Of a stretch of 64,000 nucleotides of DNA, positions 11,899 to 24,008 are shown piece after piece. Each line of letters opens with the position of its first letter. The first letter of the stretch is position 1. Below the pieces are notes generated by a model that was not told where the DNA came from, made no database searches, and saw only the letters and a list, made by a program, of their open reading frames with translations. The DNA is from Talaromyces rugulosus (taxonomy: Eukaryota; Ascomycota; Eurotiomycetes; Eurotiales; Trichocomaceae): positions 4,402,001 to 4,466,000 of the forward strand of contig NC_049566.1 in the NCBI RefSeq assembly GCF_013368755.1, given 5' to 3'. Both the position numbers and the translations under genes were made by a program.

Positions 11899-13683
11899 AT
11901 GATTTATACCATTCCAGCTACTCCTTTCACCATGGTAGCAGCAAGTGTGATCAACACTCGGGAGATGAAGTATACTGGGGTGGGTATCGCAGCCCTGAAA
12001 TCTGGCAATCTTCATCCTTTTACAGATGTCAATACCCCCAATGGTAATATCAGCGACAACGCACTTTTCTCCAATCGCGTTTGGAGCCAAAGACAGAGAG
12101 ATGCTCACCCTCCACGTTTTACGGATGCACTGCGCCATAATATTGGCAATTATCCTCTCACCTCTGAGCTTGCCTCGTGGGTCGCTGAAGCTCTGGTCAA
12201 GTACCAGCCCACTGACGAGGTCCTGGAGCTGGTTAGACCATTTGCGTCCAAGTTTCATGCACATCTTGAAAAGGAGAGGGCCAATAGCACAGGTTTTCAT
12301 GATCTGAACCTTGTCGAATTAGCGTATCAAGTCAGTCTTGAAGTTGGTGGTGCTCTGTTGCTTGCTGCCTCAGCAAACGGAGACCCTGTCGACTTGCAAG
12401 TCGAGTTTCATTCATCGCGAGCCGCTCGGGATGACCACTTTGCCCCGTGGGGGAAACTACTTACAGGACTAGAATGTGATCCCCCAATAATCGCTCAATT
12501 CCCATTTTATCTCATGATGTGCCAGTCGTTCGGCTTAGAGAGTGATTCATCCCAAGAGGATTATGTCTACTCAGCCCTGACCGGGGTCGACTGGGCCAGG
12601 GGTAAAAACGTTTTCAGCGAGCGATTTGCCACTTTTGAGAAACGAGCAATTGCAGCTGTTCCCAAACTTGATGACAGACTGTCGGGAAAAGACCGATCCT
12701 TTTGGCGTATTTCTCTTGCCTACCTTGGTGCCATGAATGATTGCGAGAACGCCCGAAAATTCACAACGCCCAGGAAATCGGCTATCAATCACGATCTTGA
12801 CGATAACCTTGTCATGGCTATACGCGGTTTTGATACGATCGGATCGGCTTATATGTGCAGTGACGGCGCTGCCTTTTTAGACAATGCCGGAATGGATTCC
12901 CTTATCGGATCGGCGCTGCCAAACGATGTCATGGATCTTCACACAGATATCAAGACTGGAGAGACGCGTAACTTGCTACGATTGTTATATCCTGATGGCC
13001 TCAGTATTGATGAGTCTCTGCAGACCATGTCGACCATTTTCTCCGGCATGCTTTGCGAGCTCTTTCGCGGGCACAAGCGAATCCGTTTTGAGAACAGGGA
13101 GGATGGACGAATTGCCGCGACGTCGCCTCCATATAGCTTCTGCCGAGCCCGCCATCGCCGTATATTTGAGACCTTGGAGACATATACCAGCCGTTACCCG
13201 TTATTCTGGGTTTGGACAATGGAGATTTACCGCCGTGCCAGGGCACAAGTCACCGAAGCTGGTTTGAATGAGCTCCTTATTGATGCCCTTAAGAGAGCTC
13301 GCACTCGGGAGGCACTTCCAGACTCCCCTTCGAACAAATTTTATGACATCTATTTTGACATGATTGACAATGGGACGGCCCAGATGCAGGAGAAGAAGCC
13401 GCTCGGGGTAGATGAGAAAGTAGCACAAGTTATCCGCGACCTGCACAGTCTGTGGCATGACCAGCTCCTTGCCGAGAACAAGGAGCCAGGCTGGGGTAGG
13501 AAATTCGACAACAAGTCTGATGCTCTGCTAGGTGAGGCCGGCAATATCCTCGGAGAGAAGGGTGACATTTCGAAGGAAGTGTACAGATTCGCCATTGCCT
13601 ATGGAAGGCTGAGCATGGGCTTGCCATATATTGCTTACCACACTGTTGATGCTATTATCATGACTTTTGGAATTGATATGTAG
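11899..13683 (+). CDS. Unrecognised 594-aa protein, possible class I terpene-synthase-like enzyme
   Basis: Uninterrupted 594-codon frame; the second ATG at 11932 (CACCATGG context) is an equally good start. I do not recognise a named domain. Seen in the sequence: an alpha-helical, soluble protein with RDDHF at residues 177-181 and NDVMDLHTD at 342-350, about 160 residues later, followed by RNLLRLLYPDG. The second block has the spacing of the NDxxSxxxE metal-binding motif with Asp in place of Ser and Glu (N342, D346, D350), and the first could serve as an Asp-rich motif; that order and spacing resemble class I terpene synthases. This is inference only. Its neighbours, a covalent-FAD oxidase (divergent) and a P450, suit a terpenoid pathway. 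No signal peptide or membrane helix is evident. Confidence 0.6.
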   Translation: MIYTIPATPFTMVAASVINTREMKYTGVGIAALKSGNLHPFTDVNTPNGNISDNALFSNRVWSQRQRDAHPPRFTDALRHNIGNYPLTSELASWVAEALVKYQPTDEVLELVRPFASKFHAHLEKERANSTGFHDLNLVELAYQVSLEVGGALLLAASANGDPVDLQVEFHSSRAARDDHFAPWGKLLTGLECDPPIIAQFPFYLMMCQSFGLESDSSQEDYVYSALTGVDWARGKNVFSERFATFEKRAIAAVPKLDDRLSGKDRSFWRISLAYLGAMNDCENARKFTTPRKSAINHDLDDNLVMAIRGFDTIGSAYMCSDGAAFLDNAGMDSLIGSALPNDVMDLHTDIKTGETRNLLRLLYPDGLSIDESLQTMSTIFSGMLCELFRGHKRIRFENREDGRIAATSPPYSFCRARHRRIFETLETYTSRYPLFWVWTMEIYRRARAQVTEAGLNELLIDALKRARTREALPDSPSNKFYDIYFDMIDNGTAQMQEKKPLGVDEKVAQVIRDLHSLWHDQLLAENKEPGWGRKFDNKSDALLGEAGNILGEKGDISKEVYRFAIAYGRLSMGLPYIAYHTVDAIIMTFGIDM

Positions 13684-15595
13684 GATAATTGACTGTGAGC
13701 AGTCCCAGGAATATATTTATGCTATATACTTTTTCAACTGGTACATCGAGACCGTCTTAACAATTGTTGACACAACTTACCTATTAGATTGGCCAAAGAC
13801 TAAACTTTATATACAATTTTCTTGAATAATTTACTAAATGGGTGCAATTAATCAGAACATTTAACTTTGTAGTCTGGAGTAGTAGTAGTACGTAGTGGTA
13901 GTAGATTTTCATTTAGCTAGCTTCTATACTACTATCGCCGTTCACATTCTGTTAAACTGCGTAATGGTAACGCGGAGCGGGTGCCAATTGGGGGTAAAAA
14001 CATGTGTCCATTTGGTGTAATCTAGAAATACTTTACATCGCACTTGTATCGGTCTATATAGGTGTTTCCTTAGTAACTTCATCCAGTCGCATAATCCCAA
14101 ATGATTTAACATAATTCAGGGGGATCAGCGATTCACATCCCTTGTCAGATGAAGCTGTGGGAAAACTAGGACCGAGTAAACATGCCGATTGACAATGCCC
14201 GCATCCTAGGTCTAAGGCTAAACTAGAATAGAATGTAATACGAGGTTAGACCTAAAGTCAAAAACAACAACCCAAGGCCCAAAAATGGGAACAGTAACCT
14301 TTGTTCCCTGCGCGAGTCATAGAGTAAACTTTAACATAGCTCTGAAAATGTATAAACTACCGATTTTGATTGGTTGATACACCCAATAAATATCTCCCGA
14401 TTAAGACCTTAGACGCTTCGCTTTGGGACTAACCTAATGCGAACTACTGTGTACTAGTGCGACTCCTTGTCCAATGAGAATTCTGCCAATCCGTTTTAAC
14501 CACATATGGTTAGCAGACTGCCGGCGTTCCTGCGAAGCTTTCGCTGCGCCAATTATTATTGATCCAGTAGTCCACAGGACTCCGCAGTACTTCGCAATAG
14601 TACAATTTTGGCTTAGCTTATTTTGAAATTCGTCGTAGCGGGTCTGAGAACTGAGATAAGGTTACTCGGCTATTTCTTGGAAGCAGAGCCACTAGCATCA
14701 ATTTCGGCCCAAATCGATCGTATAATTTTCAACGCCTGGACCTTCCATATGCCTACTTTCTACTAATTCTGAATGCAAAAAAGAGCTATCTCTACATATT
14801 TACGATCACATTATTCCTTTATCTTAATTTAACTTAGAGGATTATGCGTGTTACAGGCTAAGCCCGTAACATTCGATGTGCAGCTCATTGTGAGGCCGCT
14901 GCAGGTCCGCCCCTCACATAGTAAACTTTAAAATATTATTACTGGGGCTAATTATTATATCAGGAAACTAATCTGTGATCTGCCTGCACACTGAAATGTA
15001 CGACGAGGGTAATTCGGTTTATAGCCAAATATCAGGACCAATATTCGTGCAGGAAATAAGGGTTACATTCCCATTTTTGGGCATTAGATGGTTGTATTTG
15101 AGGTATACCTGCCCTTGTATCATATATGGCCCCATGTAATTATTTTAAAGTTTACTGCAAACCATGCACGAAGGCAAAAAATATTATATTACTACGTCAT
15201 TTATTACATTCCATGAAAAGAAAATGGACATAAAGTATAAAGTAGACTAGTAAACTCGATTCTTTTAGCACATTACGAAAATTTCAATACCATCTCTGTA
15301 GAATAAATACTTCTGAGAACGGTTTGAAAGGTGGGCCTGGGGCTGGGCCCGTGTTATCGGCCTAGAGACCGATATATGAAGGTCATTAGCGATCAAACTC
15401 AATGCTGTTTCAACATTCAGAGCATTCTGCGGAGAGGGGCGCATGTAATTTGATGTAACGCTTCCTATTGCCCTCGCCGCTCAATCACCACATTTTTGAG
15501 AGTTCTGTCCTGTCTTCGAGCTCATCATCTGTATTAAAAGCTGTTTTTATGTCCTTCTCTCACAGACCGCGAAGTCTATACTATCAGAACAATCA
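13684..15595. other. Gene-poor AT-rich region
   Basis: About 1.9 kb with stops in all frames. It contains a GTA/GTAG microsatellite-like patch near 13874-13906 and no recognisable transposon ends. The last ~250 bp hold the P450 promoter. Confidence 0.5.
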
Positions 15596-17426
15596 ATGAG
15601 TACGATGGATTGGCTAACATCGTCGTCACTGCAAACAGCTCCAGTGATGACGTCTTTATGGTTGGCGGCACTGGCAGGAATAACCTACTCGTTCTCTCTT
15701 GCAATTTATCGACTCTACTTTCATCCCCTAGCCAAATTCCCTGGGCCTAAGTTGGCCGCGGTGACTAGCTGGTATGAATTCTATTACGATATCATCGACC
15801 AAGGAACCTTTGTCTGGGAGATTAAGCGAATGCATGATCTTTACGGTACTATAGCTTCTTCCTGCTTCCTTTGGTTTTATAAAGGGAAAAAAGACAACAA
15901 AAAATAATTATCCACTAATTTTCTTTCATAGGCCCTATTGTTAGGATAAACCCTCAAGAACTACACATACTCGATTCGAAATTCTACGACACAATATACG
16001 CACCAGCATCCAAGAAGCGCGACAAGTACGCCGACTGGGTTGTCTTCCTTGGAGTTCCAACGGGTGTCTTCGCAACCTGCCAACATGACCACCATCGTAT
16101 TCGACGCCATGCATTAAACCCATTTTTCTCCAAAAAGGCCATTTATGACATTGAAGGGCTGATTCAGGAAAAGATTGAACAGCTCTGCGCCCGATTCAAG
16201 GACGCTTCCTTCTCAGAATCCATTATTCGTCTTGATGCGGCTTTAATGGCGCTCACCAATGATATTATCGCTCATTATTGTTATGGGGAAAACTACAACT
16301 GTCTTGGACAGGACGATTTTCGGGTTTCTTTCAAGGACACCTTGATGACTGCGGTGGCTGCAGGAGCATTTGTGAGACATTTTCCATGGGTGGCTTCCAT
16401 CATGAGTGCGACTCCAACTTGGGTGGTGCGCTTGATGAGCAAAAACCTTGCTGCATTGCTGGATTGGGAACAAATCATTAAACAACAAGTTGGGAGTCTG
16501 ATAGGACGGAGAAAATCTGGAAAGGAAATCACCGAGCGGTCGATCTTCCAGGCATTGCTCAGTAGTGACTTGCCTGAAGAGGAAAAGTCTTATGCGCGAC
16601 TACTCGACGAAGGCAAGTCATTAATGGGTGCTGGTAGTGAGCCAACTTCGTGGGCTTTGACCCTGACTATATTTTACCTATTGGAAAACAAAGATATTAT
16701 GCAGAAGTTGAGGGAAGAGCTACGTGAAATTCCCCGTGAGGGACCATTGTTACGCAGTTTGGAGCGAATGCCTTATCTAGTAAGTTGTCATTTAAGAAGA
16801 GAAAGATGACCCAATTGCTGACTTGATTGTATCATAGACTGCTGTAGTCAATGAAGGCATTCGTTTTGATCACGGAGCTGTGGGCCGTCTACCTCGTATA
16901 GCCCATGAGGCTATCCATTACAAAGACTGGATCATCCCAGCTGAGGTGAGCGGACAATATTTTATCTTCAGTACAACAGACTAGACGCTCATCACACGAT
17001 AGACGCCGATCAGCTCAACCAACTACTGGGTACACATGGATACCAACATTTTTCCCGAACCTGATCAATTCAAGCCGGAGAGATGGCTCAAAGCCGACGA
17101 AGAAGGATTTCCGCTTCAACGGTACCTTGTCTCTTTCAGCAAAGGTAGCCGGCAGTGTGTTGGACTTAAGTTAGTATTCTTCCTTGTCCTTTGCTTTATC
17201 CTCGTTCCCGTGAAAAGTTTATTAAATCCAGACAATGACTAATTTCCCAACCAGCCTTGCACATGCCGAGATGTACCTGACTCTAGCAGCACTTGTAAGC
17301 CGATTTGACATGGAATTGTATCAAACTACATTGCAGGATGTCCTGCCTGCTCGCGACCTTTTTGTTCCAAGACCAAAGGCTGATTCGAAAGGAGTGATGG
17401 TCAAAGTAAAAGTAATTGGCAATTAA
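15596..17426 (+). CDS. Cytochrome P450, trichodiene-oxygenase-like
   Basis: Five exons (15596-15845, 15932-16779, 16838-16945, 17003-17169, 17255-17426) join in exact frame to 514 residues. An N-terminal membrane anchor (about residues 18-40) is followed by the [14 protein letters not shown] hinge typical of fungal microsomal P450s, a degenerate I-helix motif AGSEPTSW, the ExxR motif NEGIR at the start of exon 3, and the haem loop [11 protein letters not shown] with its Cys ligand, split by the last intron. The blocks YGPIVRINP and [14 protein letters not shown] match the Tri4/trichodiene-oxygenase-like group. The enzyme should sit in the ER membrane and hydroxylate a small molecule, plausibly a terpenoid given the neighbouring 594-aa gene. 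It appears intact. Confidence 0.93.
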
Positions 17427-19152
17427 TTCGAAACCACACTCTCCATGATCCACGAGAGATGAAGCGTCAACGGTCTAAATTGTCCTGCCTGTGTGACATC
17501 CTACGGAAATATAAAATATAATATCTTTCTTTAAATAATAAGATATATTTTAAAGAAAATGCTTTATACTTTTTTATCCAAGATAGATATCTCTTTTTTA
17601 TATGATATTTGAAGTTCCTTAATATATGGATGATAATTGAAAATTAAGGTATTCGGGGGTCTTAACGATTTTCTTGGCTGTGGCCGATATGGGGGGTGGC
17701 CGATAACAACGTTCAATGTTCAGTTGCAATGACTAGCGTCGCACTCGTATCATTCGTATTGTGGCTGTGGAAAATGTGAATATCGTCGGTTCAACAATTT
17801 TTTTTTTGGAACCCGTCGTCGTTGTTAATTCATATTATAGTCCGCATCTAGACCTGGTGTGGTTGACGGACTGTCCCACTATTACATACATATATCTGCC
17901 ATCTTTATAAAGAAAGGCAGACAAAATCATAATTCCATTTAGCCCCGTAGTGGTCTACTCCAGACTCCACTCCATATTAAGTACTAATTCTAAGGGAAAA
18001 GCATGAAAAACCTTAGAAGATTTTATCTCAAAACTCGGTATAGAGAGGGAAGGAGAAGTTGGTGATTTGGAACTATGCCGTATATAACCCCTACATGTAT
18101 ACTCCTTCTAAAACACTCACTTATATATATATAATTACCCTCCTCCAATATAGCCTTGAAGTAGAGAAGGATTCAAACCTATAAAGGTGTATTAATTGAT
18201 AATTCTGGGCTGTGCCCTCAACAGCCAGAGAATTCCTTACCCCTTGCCAGACAGCTTGCCATTAAGCCATCCCCGTCCTTTTGGAATTTGTAGAGTGGCC
18301 TGCTCTCTACCGTCTTCATGCACTGAGCTCTCCGTACCAATCAGAAACCAAGTATACTCTACCAACGGTCTCGACATCAGCACATGGGGACCTAGAAGAG
18401 CTGTTCGTGCCGACACTAGACAACGATACCTCACCTACCGCAATACTAGGGCGACAGTTTCTAAAGTATTATATTCCAAATTTCATCATAACGACGGATC
18501 CCAATAACCACTCATGGATGCACGCTCTCGCGTGATCTCGCATGGAATAGGGGTTATAAGAACGCGTCGGTGTCAGATTCAGATAGTACATAGAATCGAA
18601 TACTGTTTACCATAATAACTCGGGTACCCTTTGAACAACACTACGGACGCGTACATTCGCTTGTTACCGTGCACGGCTTGACTTTCTAGAAAGTCAACCC
18701 ACATTTAGGTTTTTAGATTTTAATCCAATCTATATATATCTCTAAATATATTACATGGATGTGAATTAAAAAGAAAATCTCTATTGATTCTGTATCTTAA
18801 AGGTTTTATCATCATAATTAAAAAGCCGATGTATATTATAGAATTTACCTTATAGAAGCGTGGTAAGTAGCCCGATGGTAACTTTCAATGTTATCCTTGT
18901 AATTCAAGAAAGTTGATTGATTATTCTTTCTGATGAGATACAAGAGACTATATATACGACCTGGAATCCAAATTTATTGGAAATAAATTTTATTCTTCGC
19001 ATTGACAGTGCAGCATTATTTCCGACGTTGCAGTTTTGTTCCTAATGTCAACTGGTGCTCTTGCCTCGCATCACAACCGGCCCGAATATAGCTAGCTGTC
19101 TTATATACCTCAACGCGTTATAGTTTCATGATTATCACATCAAGTCTTGTAT
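17427..19152. other. AT-rich intergenic region containing repeat DNA
   Basis: No gene is supported. 17500-17660 and 18710-19000 are very AT-rich. A ~100-codon open frame at 18196-18535 abuts the dispersed repeat and is probably part of eroded repeat sequence. Confidence 0.5.
18526..18704. repeat. Dispersed repeat, copy 1 (empty hAT-MITE site)
   Basis: About 180 bp strongly similar to 40258-40758 after removing a 312-bp insertion there. Shared landmarks: ATCTCG.ATGGAATAGG, GGTTATAAGAA.GCGTCGG, TTCGCTTGTTACCGTGCACGG and AAGTCAACCCACA. This copy keeps a single GAATAGGG at 18545-18552, the sequence that is duplicated around the insertion in copy 2. The parent element is unknown; a fragment of an LTR is possible. 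Confidence 0.8.
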
Positions 19153-20583
19153 TTATTCCAAACTATCTTGCAAAAACCATAGCTGGGCAAGCTCCGACTT
19201 CGTCTCCTCCCAGTTCACACCCTTCCAGCGTTCTTCCAGCATTTTGCGGTTCTCTGTCAATTTCGTGGCCAAGTCTTTCCAATCTACCTTAAGTAGTTTC
19301 CCATCTCTCTTAACAATCTCTCCATTAACCATGACCGTATCCACGTCGGTTGGATGACAATGCATCACTAGTGCGGCACCATGGTTCACAGTCGAAACCA
19401 TTGAGGGGGAGTCAGTACGGATCAAGACGATATCGGCGAGCTTTCCGGGTTCCAGGCTGCCCAGGTCCTTTTCTCTGTGGATAGCCTCTGCACCACCTAG
19501 CGTAGCCATGTATAAGACATGGTCAACACGGGCTTTGGAGGCGTTCGGAAGCTTATTCCATGAGTGGTGCAAGGCACTGTCTCGCGATCTTTGATTCTGT
19601 AAAGCAATTCTCATACAGACGAACATGTCTCCGCTGCAGAAAGCAGGTACGTCCACCCCCAGGCCGACGCGGCAGCCGGCCCGTTGTAAATCAAAAGCCG
19701 AGGGGAGTCCGTGGCCCATGGCAAGTTCAGTCTCCGGTGTGGACACCACCCCGATTTCATTGCTCTTCAAAAATTCTGTGCGGATGGAATCTGGCTCACA
19801 GGTATGCGAGAGTGTCACCTTTGGTAGGGGCAGATTGTTCCGTCGCAGGAACTCAAGAGATGGCAAATTAAATCTCTCGACATCGTGGACGGTCACTGGA
19901 ATATTGTTGGTTTTGGCGAACTGGAGAACTTCTCGAGCCTCATCCAAAGGTCGGTGGTTCATGGTATCATAACCTAGGCCGATGGTGACGCGGCCATCAT
20001 TACTTTGCCCACCCAGTGGACTCTCGCTAGCTAGGGACTTGAAGAGTGCGATCTGCTCCGGGTGTTTTTCATCCATGTCAGGTAGGACCATGGGGTTCAG
20101 TGACTGCGGATTGGCGAACGGGGCGACGCAATAAATGCTACGTATTCCCGACTCGACCGTTGCTCTAATACATTTCTCGGCGCACTCTCACGAAACAACA
20201 ACATGAGAGTGATCCATAACGGTAGTAATGCCACACCATAGAGCCTCCGTCGCGCCGGACAGCTGGGCGAGGTACATGTCATCCGGAGTGAGGAATGTCA
20301 TACGGCCTTGTAGGAGATGTGCACAATAGTCGAGAAAGGGATGGTCCGCAACAGTGGTTCTCAGTTGAGCTTGGAAAACATGCCTATGGCCGTCAATAAA
20401 ACCCGGGGAGACTATGTAGTCTGAAGCATCGATAACCTCGGTCCCAGCTCCTTCTGTGCTCAAGTCTGGACCGATCTTCGCAATGATGTTGTCTTCCACA
20501 AGAATGTCCAACTTGGGGAAAGACGATGTCTTTTCATGGTCAAATTGCAGGACATTGCCGCCTTTGATAAGATATTTGGGCAT
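19153..20583 (-). pseudogene. Amidohydrolase (TRZ/ATZ, cytosine-deaminase-like) with in-frame TGA
   Basis: One continuous minus-strand frame of 476 codons from ATG 20583, interrupted only by TGA at 20190-20188. Before the stop: the N-terminal KGGNVLQFD strand and the metal motif GFIDGHRH (HxH). After it: ECAEKCIRATVESGIRS and PFANPQSLNP in the same frame, further metal-ligand candidates VHDVERF, LSHTCEPD and GVDVPAF, and the composite-domain ending LGSLEPGKLADIVLI. Family enzymes deaminate or dechlorinate heterocycles using one divalent metal. The stop replaces one residue in a variable loop (SHVVVS-stop-ECAEK); CGA to TGA is one C-to-T change. Read literally, only 131 residues would be made. 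Sequencing error or read-through cannot be excluded. Confidence 0.85.
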
Positions 20584-21148
20584 GTTTATAGTGTTCTGTG
20601 GAAGGTAGGTTGGTGATTTGACGAAGCTGGAATGTGGGAATCAGATGGTCTCACCTCGACAAATGGCCTGGTAGCCTGAAGTACTTATCTGAATTCCCAG
20701 ATTCCTATGGGATTACCCAAATTCTCACTGCATCCTTTTGCTAACGTCTAATTTGGGGTAATCCCCGCGATGAGCCACTCCGCGCCTACTGTCGGTCCAT
20801 TGTCGGATTAATTGCCTCTATGGCTCCAAGTCGGCAGTACCAGCAAAAATAGACCGAGAATTTGGTAGATTCAAGTTGACACACTAGGTGGTTCACCTAA
20901 TCGTGCCATACTGCCTACCTGCCGATATAGCACGATTAGTTGCTACATCCGACGCGTCGGCCGAGGTTACGGTTTCGGCTTGATAAACGTCTTCGCAAGA
21001 TGGCTCTTCTATTGACTCCGGTTCTCTTGCTCTGAGATCTTAACAATAATAATATCTCTCACTCTTTGCCACTAGATTTAATCCGACAAGGAATAACGTC
21101 CAACCCCCCCCCTGCCGTGAGCTTGTTGCGTCTGTAAAACAGCAAAAT
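20584..21148. promoter_or_regulatory. Divergent promoter with overlapping palindromes
   Basis: Lies between the amidohydrolase (minus) and acetoacetyl-CoA synthetase (plus). It contains TAGGTG-GTT-CACCTA at 20885-20899 and, overlapping it, a 10-bp inverted repeat CTAATCGTGC (20897-20906) / GCACGATTAG (20940-20949) separated by 33 bp. Such paired palindromes midway between divergent genes are candidate regulator sites; no known factor is assigned. Confidence 0.5.
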
Positions 21149-23817
21149 ATGGAATTCTCACCAATCTATGTGCCCCGGCCGGGACTGCACACCTATATGG
21201 ATGACTTCCGCCATTTCACCGCCGCGCAAATGACAGTCAACCTTTGTAAGCTCTTGCAATGATTAATCAATAAATTACATCACATCTTGAAGTCGGGATT
21301 TGGTGTCTTATTCTATGCTAATAAGTACCCAATACTCTTTAGCATCTTATCACGACCTCCATAAATTCTCTGTGGAGCGCCCTAATGAATTTTGGACGTT
21401 ACTGTGGAAGTTCCTAGATATAAAGGCGTCTTCCCAACCTTCGAAGGTATGTAAGAAACATTGCAACATCGGGGCGAGGTTGAGAGCTCATCCGTCACAG
21501 GCCATCGACGAGGCACTTCGAATAGACCAATTTCCCCCGTTCTTCGCCGGTGCGAAGCTCAATTATGCCGAGAACATATTGCGAACCCGGGGAAATGGCA
21601 TTGCCCTTAAGTGTATCGACGAGTCTTCCTTGCGGAAACCCGAGTCCATTACCTGGGATGACTTGAGGGCTCAAGTGAGGGAAGCTGCGGATGCAATGCA
21701 TTTCTCCGGAGTGCGACGCCATGACGTTTTTGTTGGTATGTCTGCACCATTGGATCCTACATAAGACTATGTTGTTGAATAGAACTATAGCTATCGGCGG
21801 CAACTCGGCCAAGTCTGTTGCCTTACTCCTCGCAACCGCGTCTCTTGGTGCAGTGTTTGCTTCGTTTAGTACAGAACTTGGCGAGATGGTATTCTGATCT
21901 TCGAGAAGCTTTCTAGTTCTGGCGGCATTATAACTAACGCTTCCAAGGCACTGCTTGACCGGTTGACTCAGCTAAAGCCAAAGCTTGTCTTCGCGCAGAC
22001 GGAATACTCGTATAATGGAAAGAAGCATCGCATTACGGGGAAGATCACTAAAGTCTTCGCCACAGCCCCCAAAGCACCTGGTGCCGAGCTCATTTCTTAC
22101 TTCGACAGCGTTGAATCTCCCGGGTATACAGATGACTGCGGTGTTCCTTTAGTGCCCTGGTCAGAGTTTGTCGGTAGGACGAGCGGCCGCAAACTGTCAT
22201 TTGAGCAAGTGGCTTTCCACCATCCTCTGGTCATCCTATTTTCATCGGGAACGACAGGGACACCAAAAGGCATAGTACATTCGCACGGAGTAAGTAAAAA
22301 TTTCGGGTTGCCCCTGAGCTATAGAAGGCTGATATCGCCAGGGCCTCGTGGTCAACGGAATGAAAGAAAACCGCCTTCACAATAATTTCGGGCCATCTGA
22401 CGTCTACTTTCACTTCACCAATGTAAGTGGCATTGTGTGCGTCCTATCTACCTTTGAAAATAATTGACGAAGTCCAAGATTGGTTGGACTTTGTGGAATA
22501 TCTCCCTTGGGGCTCTCCTCTGTGGCAGCACGCTCGTACTCTACGATGGATCACCATTCTACCCGAGTCCGTCGGTTTTTCTCCAGTCAGCACTCAGTAC
22601 CGGGTAAATCTCTCACGCCATGACAGAAGCCTCCATGCTAATGGATACGAGAATTACTGCATTTGGGGCTGGACCGCGATACTTCGAAGAGATTCGTATT
22701 GCTAATATCAAACCAAGTACGTTCGGACATCGTGTTTTTGCGTAAGTCTAATGACGTGACACAATGCAGATTCGTTCCCGCATATTGTGGATTTAATTTT
22801 ATCTACTGGAGCAATTCTGACAGCGTCTCTATCGCTATGGATTTCGCACGCCTTTGGACCAGTCTGCCAAATTTCCATGTCGGGAGGGACAGAGTTCTGT
22901 GGCTCCTGTAAGTTTCAAGGGAATAGTGCCTCTGGAGACCTTATCTAATACTACTATTAGTCGTACACGGGACCAAGACTTTGCCGACCTGGCCGGGACA
23001 GATCACAGTTAAGGCACTCGGGCTCGATGTCGATGTGTTCTCTCTCAACGGTCAATCTGTCCCCCCAGGGGAGATGGGGGAGCTGGTCTGCAAAACTCCG
23101 TTTCCCAATATGCCAACATCCTTTTTGAATGACCACAAGAAGAAAAGATACTTTGACGCATACTTCTACTCAATTCCTCGTACGTCTAACTCTTATTTTC
23201 CGAATTTTACTTGGCATGGGCGGGATTACTCACGCTGCTTATTAGACGTATGGACTCATGGCGACCTGATCAAGGTTGATCCCAAAACAAAGGGCCTAAT
23301 CATTCTTGGCCGAAGGTACGGGGGAGCTACTCCAATCAAATCTACGCACACTAACTATGATGCAAGTGATGGGGTTCTCAATCCATCTGGTGTGCGTTTT
23401 GGCTCGTCAGAAATTTACTCTGTTCTTGCCAAGCGCTTCGCCAAGCAAGTATTGGATGCTTTATGCGTGGGCCAGCAGAGGCAAGACAAGGATATGAGTG
23501 AGCGTGTATTCCTGTTCGTGAAGCCTTACCCGCCCCTCCGGAGCCAGGTGGGTAGGCTTCTGGAAACTAGTATTCGGCGGGCCATCGCCCAGGACCTCAG
23601 CCGACGCCACGTTCCGCAATTTGTCTTCGAACTTGAAACTATTCCTTACAATGCGAATGGGAAAAAGATGGAAATTAAAGCTAAGGCTATTTTAAATAGA
23701 GGCTTGCATGGTCTAAACTCACTGAAGATCTCGCGCGAGGAGAGAGCCATGTTGGAGCCTCTTCTCAAGTTTTTCAACATTGAAGATCTTTTAACAAAGA
23801 TAGTAGCAAAGATCTAG
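21149..23817 (+). CDS. Acetoacetyl-CoA synthetase (AMP-forming)
   Basis: Twelve exons: 21149-21245, 21343-21446, 21501-21735, 21791-21888, 21948-22289, 22342-22422, 22479-22603, 22652-22716, 22770-22907, 22961-23179, 23246-23315, 23367-23817. They join to exactly 674 codons plus stop. Visible blocks: LNYAENILR, the AMP-binding P-loop SSGTTGTPKG, GWTLWNISLGAL, GAGPRYFEE, the GGTEFCGSF adenylate motif, WTHGDLIKVDP, and near the C-terminus NANGKKMEIKAK with the acyl-adenylate Lys. The length and the LNYAEN and SFVHGTKTLP blocks fit acetoacetyl-CoA synthetase rather than acetyl-CoA synthetase. It activates acetoacetate (or a related beta-keto acid) with ATP and CoA in the cytosol. It shares a 565-bp upstream region with the divergent amidohydrolase. 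The intron at 21736-21790 uses the second of two possible AGs, required to avoid a stop. Confidence 0.92.
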
Positions 23818-24008
23818 AATTTGAATGATGGAGAGCATTGATAGACAAGAATTAATCACGTATGTGACCATCGCTCCTGTGTCCAAGGCTTCGTTAAATT
23901 TGTTACGTTTGGGTACAGTGAATCTTCTCTGCGTGAGGCCATGGGAAGCCCTAATCGTGAACGGTTTATTTCTCTTCCTGGATAATAGATTTTCGCTCTA
24001 TTGTCTAT

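Noticed and set aside
18196..18535. Open frame next to the dispersed repeat, with vaguely protease-like text ILGRQFLKYY
   Set aside because: Too short and no catalytic motif; probably repeat-derived.
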